Below, one piece after another: positions 16,451 to 25,137 of a stretch of 64,000 nt of DNA. The stretch is taken from contig NZ_NRRL01000001.1 of assembly GCF_016583645.1 (NCBI RefSeq), positions 124,001 to 188,000 on the forward strand, read 5' to 3'. Numbering within the stretch: the stretch's first letter is position 1; each line of letters opens with the position of its first letter. Below the pieces are notes generated by a model. That model worked only from the letters and a program-made list of their open reading frames with translations, was not told where the DNA came from and searched no databases. The position numbers were made by a program, and so were the translations under genes. This DNA is from Rhodovibrio sodomensis (lineage in GTDB: Bacteria > Pseudomonadota > Alphaproteobacteria > Kiloniellales > Rhodovibrionaceae).

Positions 16451-17827
16451 ATGAAATCGCTCAACGCGGCTTTCGCCGTTTCCCTCGCCGTCCTCGCCAC
16501 CCTGATCGCGCCCACGACCGCGGCCGCCCGCCCGGATTGCGAGGTCGCCGCCCGGATCGCCGCGCGCGCCGAGGCCGGCTTCTACGACAGCCAGTACCAG
16601 CTCGCCGAGACGATCCATCGCACCGGGCCGGAGGCGATGCTGTCCAGCCAGCTGGGCTGGAAGGCGCTCTGGCGGATGGACGAGACCGAGCTGGAGAAGG
16701 TGGTCGACTTCAACGCCTACTGCCGCAAGAACATGGCCGAGCTGGTGCCGGACGCCTCCGAGGCCACCCGCGCGCACTTCCGCGACCAGCTGCGCACCGG
16801 CACCCCGGCGCTGGTCGAGTGGCACGCCCGCGCCCGCGAGATCGTCGCGCGGCGCGCGGCGATCCGCCAGCGCGTCGACGCGCTGATCCGCACGCCGTTC
16901 GAGCCCGCGCAGGGCCGGGCGTGGCTGGACGCCGCGCGCGAGATCAACGCCGCCCGCCGCGAGCTGTCCGCGCCGTTCACCGCCAGCCAGGTGGTGCGCA
17001 TCCTGCACGCCATGGACGCGGCCGCGCGCGCCGACATCGAGACGATGGCCGCGGCCGACCCGCAGGGCCTGGACGCCTACCGGGACCTGCACGCCGAGCT
17101 GGCCGGCTGGCTGGAGATCCAGCGGCTGCACGAGATGCCGGCCTACGACCTCTACGTCGGCGGCCGCTGGGACGCCCGCGACCTGCCGCAGCCGCGCGCG
17201 GCCAACAGCTTCGCCAAGCTGCGCGAGCAGGCCGCCCAGGCGCACGCGCAGGCCCTGCTGGCGCCCACGGCCGAGGCCGATCTCTACCCACGCGACCAGG
17301 CCGCGCAGCGCCTGCTGCAGGCGGACTACGCCGAGGCCAAGGCACTCGACCCGGCCTACCACGAGACGTTGCTGGCCAGCCTGCGCACCGCAGCGGCGGC
17401 GCGCCGGAAGGCCCTGGAGAATCACCTGTGCGACACCGGCATGGACACCGCCGGCGCCGACCAGGACCAGCTGTGGGTGGACGTTGCCGGGACCGAGGCG
17501 CACCCGACCGTATCGCTGGCAGTGATCGTCTGCTCGATCGCGCAGAACGGTGTCGAGGTGACCTACACCGAGAACGACGGCTGGTTCGATGGCGACGGCT
17601 TCATGCTGACCCTCACCCCGCGCTACGACACCGTCAACTTCGTCGACGCCGCGCCCTTCGAGACGCTCAAGCTGACCTTCGAGCCGGTCCCGGCCGCCGG
17701 CGAGGACGTCTACTCCGCCGTCCGAGCCGAGCGCGACGGCACGGCCGAGGACCTCGACCTGCCGGCCTGGCGGGCCCTGCTAGCGCGGCTCGACGGGATG
17801 CACGTCGGCACGCCCGACGCTTCCTGA
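16451..17827 (+). CDS. exported alpha-helical protein
   Basis: Product of 458 residues with a signal peptide ending near AAA at residues 24-26. The mature protein is mostly helical (residues 30-330) with a beta-rich C-terminal domain (about 350-450, TVSLAVIVCSIAQNGVEVTY). It has few cysteines: one near the mature N-terminus, then YCRKN, LCDTG and VCSIA. It starts 31 bases after the HNH nuclease gene with a GGGACGAC ribosome site, so both may be co-expressed envelope proteins. Confidence 0.75.
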   Translation: MKSLNAAFAVSLAVLATLIAPTTAAARPDCEVAARIAARAEAGFYDSQYQLAETIHRTGPEAMLSSQLGWKALWRMDETELEKVVDFNAYCRKNMAELVPDASEATRAHFRDQLRTGTPALVEWHARAREIVARRAAIRQRVDALIRTPFEPAQGRAWLDAAREINAARRELSAPFTASQVVRILHAMDAAARADIETMAAADPQGLDAYRDLHAELAGWLEIQRLHEMPAYDLYVGGRWDARDLPQPRAANSFAKLREQAAQAHAQALLAPTAEADLYPRDQAAQRLLQADYAEAKALDPAYHETLLASLRTAAAARRKALENHLCDTGMDTAGADQDQLWVDVAGTEAHPTVSLAVIVCSIAQNGVEVTYTENDGWFDGDGFMLTLTPRYDTVNFVDAAPFETLKLTFEPVPAAGEDVYSAVRAERDGTAEDLDLPAWRALLARLDGMHVGTPDAS

Positions 17828-17940
17828 CAACGTCGGAAAAAATAACGATAACCGTCCGCAGGTGGATATTCTCCAGGGAGCCGGCTCCGCGCACGCGGGA
17901 GTGGCCCATCGCTTGCTGGCGGACGGGTGAGTCGCCAGCG

Positions 17941-18207
17941 TCACGTTTTGCAGATGGCGCTTATCGTGGGGATAAGCTGGCTCGCAAACTTGAAAACTAG
18001 GCAATTGGATCCTTGAAATCGTCCGTCGAAGCCACGCAACGGAAGGTTTCGAGCTATTGCCTCGGTGCTGGGTCGTCGAACGAACCCTGGTTTGGCTGAA
18101 CCAAAACCGGCGGCCTGGCAGGGACTTCGAAACCTGTCTCGTGTCCGTCGAGATCTGGGTTTGCCTTGCCAGCATCCCGCTCGACACCCATCGCCTTGGA
18201 ATGTGCT
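17941..18207 (+). pseudogene. IS5-family transposase C-terminal relic
   Basis: Two adjacent frames encode what looks like the end of an IS5-type DDE transposase: FADGAYRGDKLARKLEN (to the stop at 17998-18000), then after a frameshift WILEIVRRSHATEGFELLP and CWVVERTLVWLNQNRRP. These match the typical A-D-G-Y, L-E-I-V-K-R and V-V-E-R-T-F-A-W-L motifs, including the catalytic Glu. The N-terminal catalytic part is missing. A CACTCTGAGAGAGTG palindrome at 18231-18245 may be the remaining terminal repeat. Confidence 0.7.
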
Positions 18208-18344
18208 GAAAATGCCGGATTAGTTCCGAGTCACTCTGAGAGAGTGCGGTGCAGACTGTGCGCTTCGGCGGCGCCTACACCCTGTCTTAACGTGCCGCCA
18301 GCGAGAGCACCGGCGGTGCGTTTGGTTTATCGAGGGGAGCCTCC
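18208..18344. other. spacer with small palindromes
   Basis: Contains CACTCTGAGAGAGTG (18231-18245), possibly an IS5 end, and GCACCGGCGGTGC (18307-18319) shortly before the membrane-protein gene. No gene is visible; it probably holds the promoter of the 18345 gene. Confidence 0.4.
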
Positions 18345-18995
18345 ATGTTCAACGATCCCGAATACGAGACCGAGCAGGAACGCGATCATCGCCCGCACGA
18401 CCAGCAGGACCAGAGCATCTTGATGATGTTCCTCGTGATCTTCGTCATCCTTGCGATCTGGACCTACTTCATGGCGGCGCTTGCGCCGTTCTCCTACTGG
18501 ACCTGGCCGTTCCAGGCTGTCCTGGAATGGCTGTTCGGCGATGTCCGTCCTGAAGGCGATCAAACTGTTGCGCTGTTCACGAAGCTCCTGTTCGGGGTCT
18601 TAGCGATGTTTGTCGTGCCGGTGATCATCACCTTCGGCACCTTCTACCTGCTGAACCTCTGGACCCAGTTCACAATGTCCCTGAAGCTGATGCTGGGGTC
18701 GGTGGGCGGCGTCCTTTTCTGGCTGGAGCCGGTCCTGTTCGGTTTCGCCAACTTCTACCTGAACGCCAACTGGATCACCGATGGCCGCAAGCTGCTCGCC
18801 GAGGCCTTCGGCGATGAGATCGGCCTCTATGTGCTGATGTCGGCCTCGACCGTTGGCGGGATCCTGTATCTACGCTCAATGCTTCGGACGCGCGCCTACC
18901 CACTGCTCGGGGAGAAGGCCGCGATCGCCCGTCCACGCCTGCCAGCCATCGGCCGCCGCGGCGGCGATTCCGACGCCGACCGGTTTATCGAGTAA
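18345..18995 (+). CDS. polytopic membrane protein
   Basis: Product of 216 residues preceded by GAGGGGAG. An acidic, His-rich N-terminus (about 24 residues) is followed by four probable membrane segments (about residues 25-48, 82-105, 118-135, 160-178) and a basic Arg-rich tail ending DSDADRFIE. No transporter or channel signature is recognised. A stand-alone gene with its own upstream spacer. Confidence 0.75.
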   Translation: MFNDPEYETEQERDHRPHDQQDQSILMMFLVIFVILAIWTYFMAALAPFSYWTWPFQAVLEWLFGDVRPEGDQTVALFTKLLFGVLAMFVVPVIITFGTFYLLNLWTQFTMSLKLMLGSVGGVLFWLEPVLFGFANFYLNANWITDGRKLLAEAFGDEIGLYVLMSASTVGGILYLRSMLRTRAYPLLGEKAAIARPRLPAIGRRGGDSDADRFIE

Positions 18996-19077
18996 CGCCG
19001 CTCCCAACGCAACGGCGGGTCCGCGCTGAGGCCCGCCGTTCCGTCATCCAGTCATGTGCTTAAGGAGCGCCACAGCA

Positions 19078-19302
19078 ATGACCGACGGCACCAAGATCCT
19101 GATCGGCCTCTGCCTCGTGGCCGCCGCGATCGTCTGGCATCTGCACAGCGAGGCCTTCACGGCCCGCTGCGAGGCGCTGTGGTCAAGCGGCCAGATGCTC
19201 GCCACGGCGAAGATGCGCGAAATCCAGTCCGGCACCGACCTCTCGACGCTGCGCCCCTTCGAACTCACCTACGGCGTCACGTTCGACGGCTGCGCCCTCT
19301 GA
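19078..19302 (+). CDS. small single-span membrane protein
   Basis: Product of 74 residues (MTDGTKILIGLCLVAAAIV...). Residues 6-20 form one hydrophobic segment, after which a short hydrophilic domain with two Cys (TARCEAL and DGCAL) follows. AAGGAGC lies about 8 bases before the chosen ATG; an upstream in-frame ATG at 19054 lacks one. Function unknown. Confidence 0.6.
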   Translation: MTDGTKILIGLCLVAAAIVWHLHSEAFTARCEALWSSGQMLATAKMREIQSGTDLSTLRPFELTYGVTFDGCAL

Positions 19303-19404
19303 CCCGTCGCACCAGACCGCTGCGACCGCTCCCATATCCGTAAACGAGTTCACCAATACGGTCGCCCCCGCGCGGCCACCACTTGTTTACGGTAGAGAGC
19401 GCTC

Positions 19405-20382
19405 ATGTCCCCCACGCTGATCCTGCTGATTGCCGCCGCCGTCCTGCTGATGGCGTGGCTCCCGTCCTGCTTCTTCGTCGTCCAGCAGAAGACCGCCGCC
19501 GTCGTCGAGGTCTTCGGCCGCTTCTACAAGGTCAAGCATCCCGGCCTGCGCCTGAAGTTCCCCTACCCGATCGCCAAGGTCTCCGGCCGCCTGTCGACCC
19601 GCGTGCTGGAGAAGCGCGTGGAGATCAAGACCAAGGCCAAGGACAACGCCTTCGTCACCCTACCCGTCGCGATCCAGTACTGCGCCAAGGAGGATAACGT
19701 CCGCAACGCGTGGTACGAGCTGTCCGATCCCGAGGCGCAGCTGGAAAGCTACGTGCTGCCGAGCATCCGCAGCCGGGTCAACGCCATGGACCTGGAGGAG
19801 TTGTTCACCGACAAGGACTCGATCGAGCAGGAGGTGATGGCGCGCCTGACCGAGCGCCTAGACGGCTTCGGCTGGACGATCGTCCAGGTGCTGATCGACG
19901 AGCCGCGCCCGTCCGAGGACGTCGTCACCGCCTACAACCGCGTGATCGCCGCCGAGCGCGAGAAGGAGGCCGCGGTGCGCGAGGGTGAGGCGCACAAGAT
20001 CCGCGAGATCGCCGATGCCGAGGCGGCCGCCGAGAGCAAGCGCCTGCAGGGCGCGGGCGTGGCCCAGCAGCGTGCCGAGATCGCCAAGGGCATGAAGGAG
20101 GCGATGGAGGAGATGCGCCAGGCCGTACCGACGATCTCCGACGAGAGCCTGGTGGCGATGACCATGATCACCAACCAGTTCGAGACGGTGCGCGACGCCG
20201 CGCAGGGCCCGAACAACACGATCCTGCTGCCCTACTCCGCCGACAGCGCGGTCGACGACATGCGCCGCATGGTCACCGGCATGACCGCGCTCGGCGCGGA
20301 CGTGAAGCGCGAGACGCCGGCGAACGACAGCCAGGGCCCCTGGACGAAGGCCCAGGCCACCTCCGAGCAGGCCGCGGAGTAA
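19405..20382 (+). CDS. SPFH/band 7 (stomatin/HflC-like) membrane protein
   Basis: Product of 325 residues. One N-terminal membrane segment (residues 4-25) is followed by the SPFH domain (about 28-190: FFVVQQKTAAVVEVFGRFYK, then LKFPYPIAKV, then VRNAWYELSDPEAQLESYV). A long charged coiled coil follows (about 185-250, EREKEAAVREGEAHKIREI), then a tail. SPFH proteins oligomerise into membrane scaffolds that organise proteases or microdomains. The nearest types are QmcA/HflC. A strong terminator hairpin follows, so it is monocistronic or last in its unit. Confidence 0.9.
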   Translation: MSPTLILLIAAAVLLMAWLPSCFFVVQQKTAAVVEVFGRFYKVKHPGLRLKFPYPIAKVSGRLSTRVLEKRVEIKTKAKDNAFVTLPVAIQYCAKEDNVRNAWYELSDPEAQLESYVLPSIRSRVNAMDLEELFTDKDSIEQEVMARLTERLDGFGWTIVQVLIDEPRPSEDVVTAYNRVIAAEREKEAAVREGEAHKIREIADAEAAAESKRLQGAGVAQQRAEIAKGMKEAMEEMRQAVPTISDESLVAMTMITNQFETVRDAAQGPNNTILLPYSADSAVDDMRRMVTGMTALGADVKRETPANDSQGPWTKAQATSEQAAE

Positions 20383-20410
20383 GCCTGGTCTCCTTCCGGT
20401 CGCCTCACGC

Positions 20411-20453
20411 GGGGCGGCCCGGGCGCGCGGTTTCGCGTAGCCCGGGCCGCCCC
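20411..20453 (+). terminator. strong GC hairpin after the SPFH gene
   Basis: GGGGCGGCCCGGG (20411-20423) is complementary to the second arm ending at 20453 (CCCGGGCCGCCCC), with a loop of about 16 nt. No T-run follows. Confidence 0.65.
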
Positions 20454-20505
20454 GCCTTCGCGTTTGGGACGGACCCACCTTCAGATCAGAGCAGGGAGAA
20501 AGTGG

Positions 20506-20697
20506 ATGGCCACGACCTGCAGCGAGCGCGTTCGGGTATTCGGCCCCGCCCTGGGGCTCGATGCGCTGCGGGCCGAGCTCAAGCGCCGCTCCCTCTGGCC
20601 CTTCCGGGCTCTTCCGGTCGTCACACGCGCACCCGGTCAGTTGGCGGCGGTCTTCGACCTGCTGGCACTCACCGCCCGACCGGCGGCCCCCACCTGA
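20506..20697 (+). CDS. small hypothetical protein
   Basis: Product of 63 residues from ATG 20506, which has GGGAGA nine bases upstream; an in-frame TTG/GTG-type start upstream at 20464 is less likely. Arg- and Leu-rich, helical, soluble. It lies 15 bases ahead of the 20713 gene and is probably co-transcribed with it. Confidence 0.5.
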   Translation: MATTCSERVRVFGPALGLDALRAELKRRSLWPFRALPVVTRAPGQLAAVFDLLALTARPAAPT

Positions 20698-20712
20698 CAC
20701 AGGAGATACGCC

Positions 20713-21468
20713 ATGCGCCTGATCGGCGGGCACGACTACTACGATAGCGCGCTGGCCCTCGGCCGCGTCCCCGACCTCGTGTTCGTGCGCAACAAGAGCG
20801 CCGACATCGAGTCGAAGGACGCCGAAGACGCGGGCATCTATCAGAAGGCGATCCCGGGCATGCAGTTGCGGGACCTGCGCAGCGGCAGAACCGTGCCCGT
20901 CGGGCCGGCGTACAGGCCGCGCCAGCAGAGCACCCGCGTGGCCCTCTCTGCCACGGCGATCGCCGCGGTCGTGTGCGGCGTTCGCTACCAGGGAGTCGGC
21001 CTGGCGGCAGACGTTGACGGCACCCATCATGCCGAGTTCTTCTGGAGCGAGGAAGCGCTGCGGGCCTGGTTGGCCGAGCTCGGGCTCGCCATCGACCGGG
21101 TGAACCGGGGTCTGCTCGGCCGCTCCGAGACCCACGCCGCGACGCTCGAGACCTATTTCGCGCCGCTCACCCTGCCGCAACCCGCGCTGGACTTCCTGAT
21201 CGCCCGCGACGTCGCGATCATGACCCGCGCGATCCCGCAGCGTTTCGGCGCCGGCGCGGTCGCCTGGTCGGTCAACCACGATCAGCTCAAGGCGATCGCC
21301 TTCTACAAGGTCCTCGATCCCTTCTCGATGATGCAGGAACTCTCGCAGTTCGTCGGCGGGGTCCTGCCGCGCGCGAGCGCCCCGACCGCCGAGATCGACG
21401 ACCAGACCCGCAAGGAAAAGCACGGGTTCGACCAGTACAGTTTCCGTCGCCCGCCGCAGCGCGGCTGA
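20713..21468 (+). CDS. phage-type hypothetical protein (MRLIGGHDYYD family)
   Basis: Product of 251 residues, with AGGAG upstream. The opening MRLIGGHDYYDSAL and the closing KEKHGFDQYSFRRPP are hallmarks I recall from an uncharacterised family in large phages and plasmids. The body is mixed alpha/beta with a central TAIAAVVCGVRYQGVGL segment. No catalytic motif is known. Its presence supports a phage- or plasmid-type gene pool for this region. Confidence 0.75.
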   Translation: MRLIGGHDYYDSALALGRVPDLVFVRNKSADIESKDAEDAGIYQKAIPGMQLRDLRSGRTVPVGPAYRPRQQSTRVALSATAIAAVVCGVRYQGVGLAADVDGTHHAEFFWSEEALRAWLAELGLAIDRVNRGLLGRSETHAATLETYFAPLTLPQPALDFLIARDVAIMTRAIPQRFGAGAVAWSVNHDQLKAIAFYKVLDPFSMMQELSQFVGGVLPRASAPTAEIDDQTRKEKHGFDQYSFRRPPQRG

Positions 21469-21496
21469 CCGCCCGCAATAGACGAGGTATCTGTCG

Positions 21497-21787
21497 ATGA
21501 ACACCGCCCTGCTGCGCCACGCGCGTCGGCATCACGACGGCACTCGCCTATGGGTCGTCCCCGGACGACCCAATGCCGCGATGCTGATCCCCGCCCGCCG
21601 GTCTCATCCAGGCTGGGGTGCCCAGTTCGTCTGGCCCGGCCAGGACCGCGACGGCGATGACGTCAAGATGAGCGTCGATTTGGCACGCCATCGCTCGATC
21701 GCGCGACGCGCGGCGCGCGACATGATCCACGCTGCCGAGCGCGAGCTCGATGAGCACACGCGCGTGACGGATCTTGCGACATCTTGA
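21497..21787 (+). CDS. small hypothetical protein
   Basis: Product of 96 residues, His- and Arg-rich at the N-terminus, with a central WVVPGRPNAAMLIPARR strand pair and a C-terminal helix (RRAARDMIHAAERELDEHT). Starts 28 bases after the previous gene. Soluble; no recognised family. Confidence 0.55.
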   Translation: MNTALLRHARRHHDGTRLWVVPGRPNAAMLIPARRSHPGWGAQFVWPGQDRDGDDVKMSVDLARHRSIARRAARDMIHAAERELDEHTRVTDLATS

Positions 21788-21911
21788 TCGCGCGCGTCAC
21801 CGCCGTCTGCTAAGCCACGGGTCCCCCTTCAAGTTTTCACCGTTGCTGCAATATCGTAGACTGACGCGCGACATCGATGACGCTGGTCATAAGAGGCACG
21901 GGGGACTGCTC

Positions 21912-22541
21912 TTGTTACGCGACCTGCTTCGCCGCTTCTTCGGCACACCGGATCTCGGCAAAGACGAAGCCGGACTGACCGGCCGGGACTGGCGAAAGAC
22001 CCGGCGGATCCGCCGCACCACCCGGACGCCGGAGAAAGCCGCGACGTCCGAACCGCAACCAGCCGCGACCCTGGGAGCCTCCGAGAACGCTCCGGTCGGC
22101 ACGCGCACGGATCGGTCTGATCAAACCCAGCCTGCCACGGCCGCGCAGGCGCCGTCCGTGGCGGCGCCCAGTCAGACCGCAAGCGGCAGCACACAGCGCA
22201 GCGGCGGCCCGAGTCGTCCGTCCGCCCGGGATGCCAAGAGCCGCACCTCGGCCGGCGCGGCCAGCAAGGCCAGCCGGGACCGCAAGACCGCCACCAGCCC
22301 GAAGCCGCGTGCGGCGAAAGCTGCTAACACCGCGGACGCCAAGAGCGAAGACCTGACCAAGATCAAGGGGCTCGGGCCGGCCAATGCCAAGCGCCTTCAT
22401 CTGATCGGGATCCACACGATCGCTCAGCTGGCGCGCGCCAGCGCACCGGACCTCCATCGCCGGCTCGGCGACGCGCCGATCAGCCAGCAACGCCTGCAGG
22501 CCTGGATCGACGAGGCCAAGCGCAAGAACACTTCGTCCTGA
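21912..22541 (+). CDS. helix-hairpin-helix protein with long disordered linker
   Basis: TTG start at 21912 chosen because GGGGGA lies about 7 bases upstream; the frame extends up to 21774. Product of about 209 residues. An N-terminal basic segment (RDLLRRFFGTPD) is followed by about 110 residues rich in Ala, Thr, Ser, Arg and Pro, probably disordered. The C-terminal part (about residues 150-209) has IKGLGPANAKRLHLIGI and IAQLARASAPDLHRRLG, a helix-hairpin-helix pattern that binds DNA non-specifically (compare DUF4332). No nuclease domain is attached. Confidence 0.65.
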   Translation: MLRDLLRRFFGTPDLGKDEAGLTGRDWRKTRRIRRTTRTPEKAATSEPQPAATLGASENAPVGTRTDRSDQTQPATAAQAPSVAAPSQTASGSTQRSGGPSRPSARDAKSRTSAGAASKASRDRKTATSPKPRAAKAANTADAKSEDLTKIKGLGPANAKRLHLIGIHTIAQLARASAPDLHRRLGDAPISQQRLQAWIDEAKRKNTSS

Positions 22542-22567
22542 CGCAGGCCCCCTTCGCGCTTCACCCG

Positions 22568-22588
22568 GCCGGCGCGCTACGCGCCGGC
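22568..22588 (+). terminator. hairpin after the HhH gene
   Basis: GCCGGCGCG-CTA-CGCGCCGGC forms a perfect 9-bp hairpin 27 bases after the stop codon. Confidence 0.5.
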
Positions 22589-22610
22589 AGCTAACACCAA
22601 ACCCTGTCCA

Positions 22611-22655
22611 CCCGGCGGTTCCTGCGTTTGACGCGCCAGGAACCGCCGGGTTTTT
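22611..22655 (+). terminator. intrinsic terminator
   Basis: CCCGGCGGTTCCTG (22611-22624) pairs perfectly with CAGGAACCGCCGGG (22637-22650) and is followed by TTTTT: a classical rho-independent terminator closing the 21912 unit. Confidence 0.9.
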
Positions 22656-22904
22656 CGTGTCCACGACGGACTCCAGAGACCCATTTTCCCGGTACAGGCC
22701 GGCGGCCAGCCTTTCCGACGCCCCACTCGCGTTTCCCGCGAGCACGGTAAATCCGCCAGATCGACTGACGGTACTTCGCCCTTTTCAGATGACCCGCCCG
22801 CGCGCGGCGTCTGGCTGGCGGTGGAGGGTAACGGGGCTCGCTCATCCGCTCACGGACCGCACGGTCCAGCCGACGCTGCGAATCACATGGGAAGGGTCCT
22901 CAAG
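22656..22904 (+). other. leader of the 22905 gene, weak copy of the shared element
   Basis: No gene is visible. CTCGCG (22726-22731) pairs with CGCGAG (22737-22742) and is followed directly by CACGGTAAATCCG, which resembles the CACGGCGAAGATCCG of element L5. The GG of this core is 159 nt before the start codon, slightly farther than in the other family genes. A GGACCG/CGGTCC hairpin follows near 22854. Confidence 0.35.
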
Positions 22905-24143
22905 ATGGATCTCAAGCTCGACAAGCCCCGCCTGAACCGGTGGGCCCGCCTGCTGCGCACCTACCTGATCAACCACCAGCAGTGCGAGATCAAGCACACG
23001 AACGCGCTGAGCGCGATCGCGGCGATGCTGGATCAGCCCAACGCCAACACGCTGACCGCACTGCTACGCGCCGAGGCGGAAGCGGCCCAGGCCGACGGTC
23101 ACGCCGACGGCACCCCGGACGACGGCCGCAGCCTGCACTTCGTCACCTGGACCTGGGTCGAGGAGCCGCAGGCGTTCATGACCCTGGCCTGGCTGACCCA
23201 GGCCGAGGCCGCCGACCTCACCGACGCGCTCAACAAGATCGCGGCGGCGACCGGCATGATCTGCGACATCGCTATCTATGACCGCAGCGTGCACGACACC
23301 GCCGCCTGGCACGGCAACCTCACCGCGTTGGTTGAGCACGAACTGAAGGACGCGCTCGCTTGCTGGCATCAGGTCGAGGACGACGCGGGCGAGGTCGTCG
23401 GCAGCTACTTCGACAAGTACCTCGCCGGCCCGCCGGCGCCCAAGCGCAAGCCGCAGCCTGTCTCGGCAAACCCGGGCGACGCCCTGGCCAGCCTCTCAAA
23501 TTACGAGCTGATCAAGGAGCTGCGCCGGCGCGGCTGCATGGCGTGCGTGTTCGAGCCCTCCGACGTCGCGGTGCGGATTTCCCGTCACCCCGCCGTTCGC
23601 AACGCCGAACTCGGACCGGACAGCGACCCGGAGGCGATGGCTCGGGCCACCGAGTGGCTGCACGATAACGAAAGGGCGATCGAGGACGCACTGACCCCGT
23701 ACGGCAACGACGAGATCGACTCCCTCCTTGCGGAGCAGGAGGAGATCCCCGAGTTGCCGCGGATCGCTGATGAGATCCACTCCGGCGCCAACTCCGGGAT
23801 GACCACGACAGTGGCCGAGCTGTGCAGCAACCAGCCCTACCTCGCCGACGGCATCTACCGCGTGGTGAGCGACTGCGATCAGGTGGTCCTGATAGAGCGC
23901 GCCGGCGAAATCTGGCAGCTCGCCGAGCACCGCATGCCCAAGTGGGCCCCGCCGAAGATCGGCGACGTCATCCGTTTCGACCAGGCGTCGGACGCCCACA
24001 TCACGGTCGAACAGGTGCCCTCGCTGCAGATCTACTACGTCGACGGTGTCTACACGGTCATCGATCAGTACGGCGAGGAGCACTTCGTCGAACATGACGG
24101 CGATGGCTGGAGCGTCGTCGTCGACACCCAGTCCCTGGACTGA
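22905..24143 (+). CDS. paralog family member 3
   Basis: Product of 412 residues from ATG 22905, with GGAAGGG upstream. Residues 1-56 align with the family module: MDLKLDKPRLNRWARLL at the start and ALSAIAAMLDQPNANTL at the end, more diverged than the others. The C-terminal part includes a short motif (LSNYELIKELRRRGCMACV, about residues 198-216), an acidic region and a beta-rich end (YLADGIYRVVSDCDQVVLI onwards). No known enzyme signature. It has an unusually long leader and an intrinsic terminator just upstream, so it is independently transcribed. Confidence 0.75.
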   Translation: MDLKLDKPRLNRWARLLRTYLINHQQCEIKHTNALSAIAAMLDQPNANTLTALLRAEAEAAQADGHADGTPDDGRSLHFVTWTWVEEPQAFMTLAWLTQAEAADLTDALNKIAAATGMICDIAIYDRSVHDTAAWHGNLTALVEHELKDALACWHQVEDDAGEVVGSYFDKYLAGPPAPKRKPQPVSANPGDALASLSNYELIKELRRRGCMACVFEPSDVAVRISRHPAVRNAELGPDSDPEAMARATEWLHDNERAIEDALTPYGNDEIDSLLAEQEEIPELPRIADEIHSGANSGMTTTVAELCSNQPYLADGIYRVVSDCDQVVLIERAGEIWQLAEHRMPKWAPPKIGDVIRFDQASDAHITVEQVPSLQIYYVDGVYTVIDQYGEEHFVEHDGDGWSVVVDTQSLD

Positions 24144-24205
24144 CCGACCCGGCGGGCACGGCCTGCAGCCGTGCCCGCCGCCCGTTCCCGAAGGAATCCC
24201 GCCAG

Positions 24206-24577
24206 ATGGATATCGAGAGCTACGCCGACGCGCTGATCCGGGAGCTGCAAGGCTACGGTGTCTCGCCCGACGAGATCGACGATCTCTACACCATGATCGC
24301 CCATCTTCACATGAACGGCGCGCCGCCCAAGCGGGGCGCCTACGACCTCGCGCGGCGTCACGGTGTCGAGATGAATACGCCACGCCCCGGCGACGAGGAT
24401 GACGACGAGGGCCTGGAGGACCACCAGGACAAGGTCTACGCGCTCCTGCGGATCACCCACGGCCTGACCCCCGAGCAGGTCGACCCGCATACGCACCTGA
24501 TCGCACACGGCTTCCAGAACGGGGCGTCGGCCAGCGACACCGCCGCGGCGATCGCCGCGAAGGCCGCCACCTCCTGA
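24206..24577 (+). CDS. hypothetical protein with internal duplication
   Basis: Product of 123 residues. The two halves look alike: ALIRELQGYGVSPDEIDDLY then MIAHLHMNGAPPKRGAYDLA in the first (about residues 9-50), and ALLRITHGLTPEQVDPHTH then LIAHGFQNGASASDTAAAI in the second (about 79-118), joined by an acidic linker (EDDDEGLEDH). This suggests a duplicated small helical domain. No function recognised. Confidence 0.65.
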   Translation: MDIESYADALIRELQGYGVSPDEIDDLYTMIAHLHMNGAPPKRGAYDLARRHGVEMNTPRPGDEDDDEGLEDHQDKVYALLRITHGLTPEQVDPHTHLIAHGFQNGASASDTAAAIAAKAATS

Positions 24578-24668
24578 TCGAAACCAGATCGATAGCCACC
24601 CGGGCAGCCTTGCGCGCAGGGCCGCCCGGGGTGCGCCCTGCCGCCAAGCCAGCCCGAGGACCGTTTCC

Positions 24669-25082
24669 ATGGCGATGCAACTGAACCCCGATTACCTGCA
24701 CTGCGACAAGGACGGTTCGGACAAGTGGTACGTCGCGGTCCTGGTCGACTCGAAGAAGAACCAGGCGCTAATCGGCTACGGCCCGTGCAAGCCAAACGCT
24801 CGGGGGACATGGAAGCAGGTCACCTGGGACGAGATGCAGAAGCGCGTCTCCGAAAAGCTGTCGCACAAGAAGGGCTACAACGGCGGCGCCCTGCACAAGA
24901 TCCCCAAGCCGGCCCTGCAAGAGATGGACGAGCAGCTCTGCAGGCTGATCGGCATCCCTCAGGTCACACGCGAGGCCAGCGGCAAGATCAGCTTCGACCT
25001 GCCCGGCATGACAGCCACCAAGTTCGCGGCCGGCAAGCCGAAGCTGCGGCGCCGACCGCCAGCGCTCACCGACTGGATCTGA
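24669..25082 (+). CDS. WGR-like domain protein
   Basis: Product of 137 residues. Residues 12-75 (KDGSDKWYVAVLVDSKKNQA, then IGYGP, then TWKQVTWDEMQ and KLSHKKGY) resemble the WGR domain layout of strand, turn, strand, then helix ending K-K-G-Y, with GYG in place of WGR. WGR domains bind DNA ends or sit beside PARP and nuclease modules. The match is by eye and only moderate. The C-terminus is basic. Confidence 0.5.
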   Translation: MAMQLNPDYLHCDKDGSDKWYVAVLVDSKKNQALIGYGPCKPNARGTWKQVTWDEMQKRVSEKLSHKKGYNGGALHKIPKPALQEMDEQLCRLIGIPQVTREASGKISFDLPGMTATKFAAGKPKLRRRPPALTDWI

Positions 25083-25137
25083 CCCGTCCGACGAACCGGC
25101 GCCCAGGGTGCCGCGCTGCCACCAACCGGAGACCGCC

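Noticed and set aside
16537..18000. 487-codon plus-strand frame overlapping the 16451 gene
   Set aside because: Arg/Pro/Ala-rich shadow of the exported protein gene; only its last 17 codons or so matter, as part of the IS5 relic.
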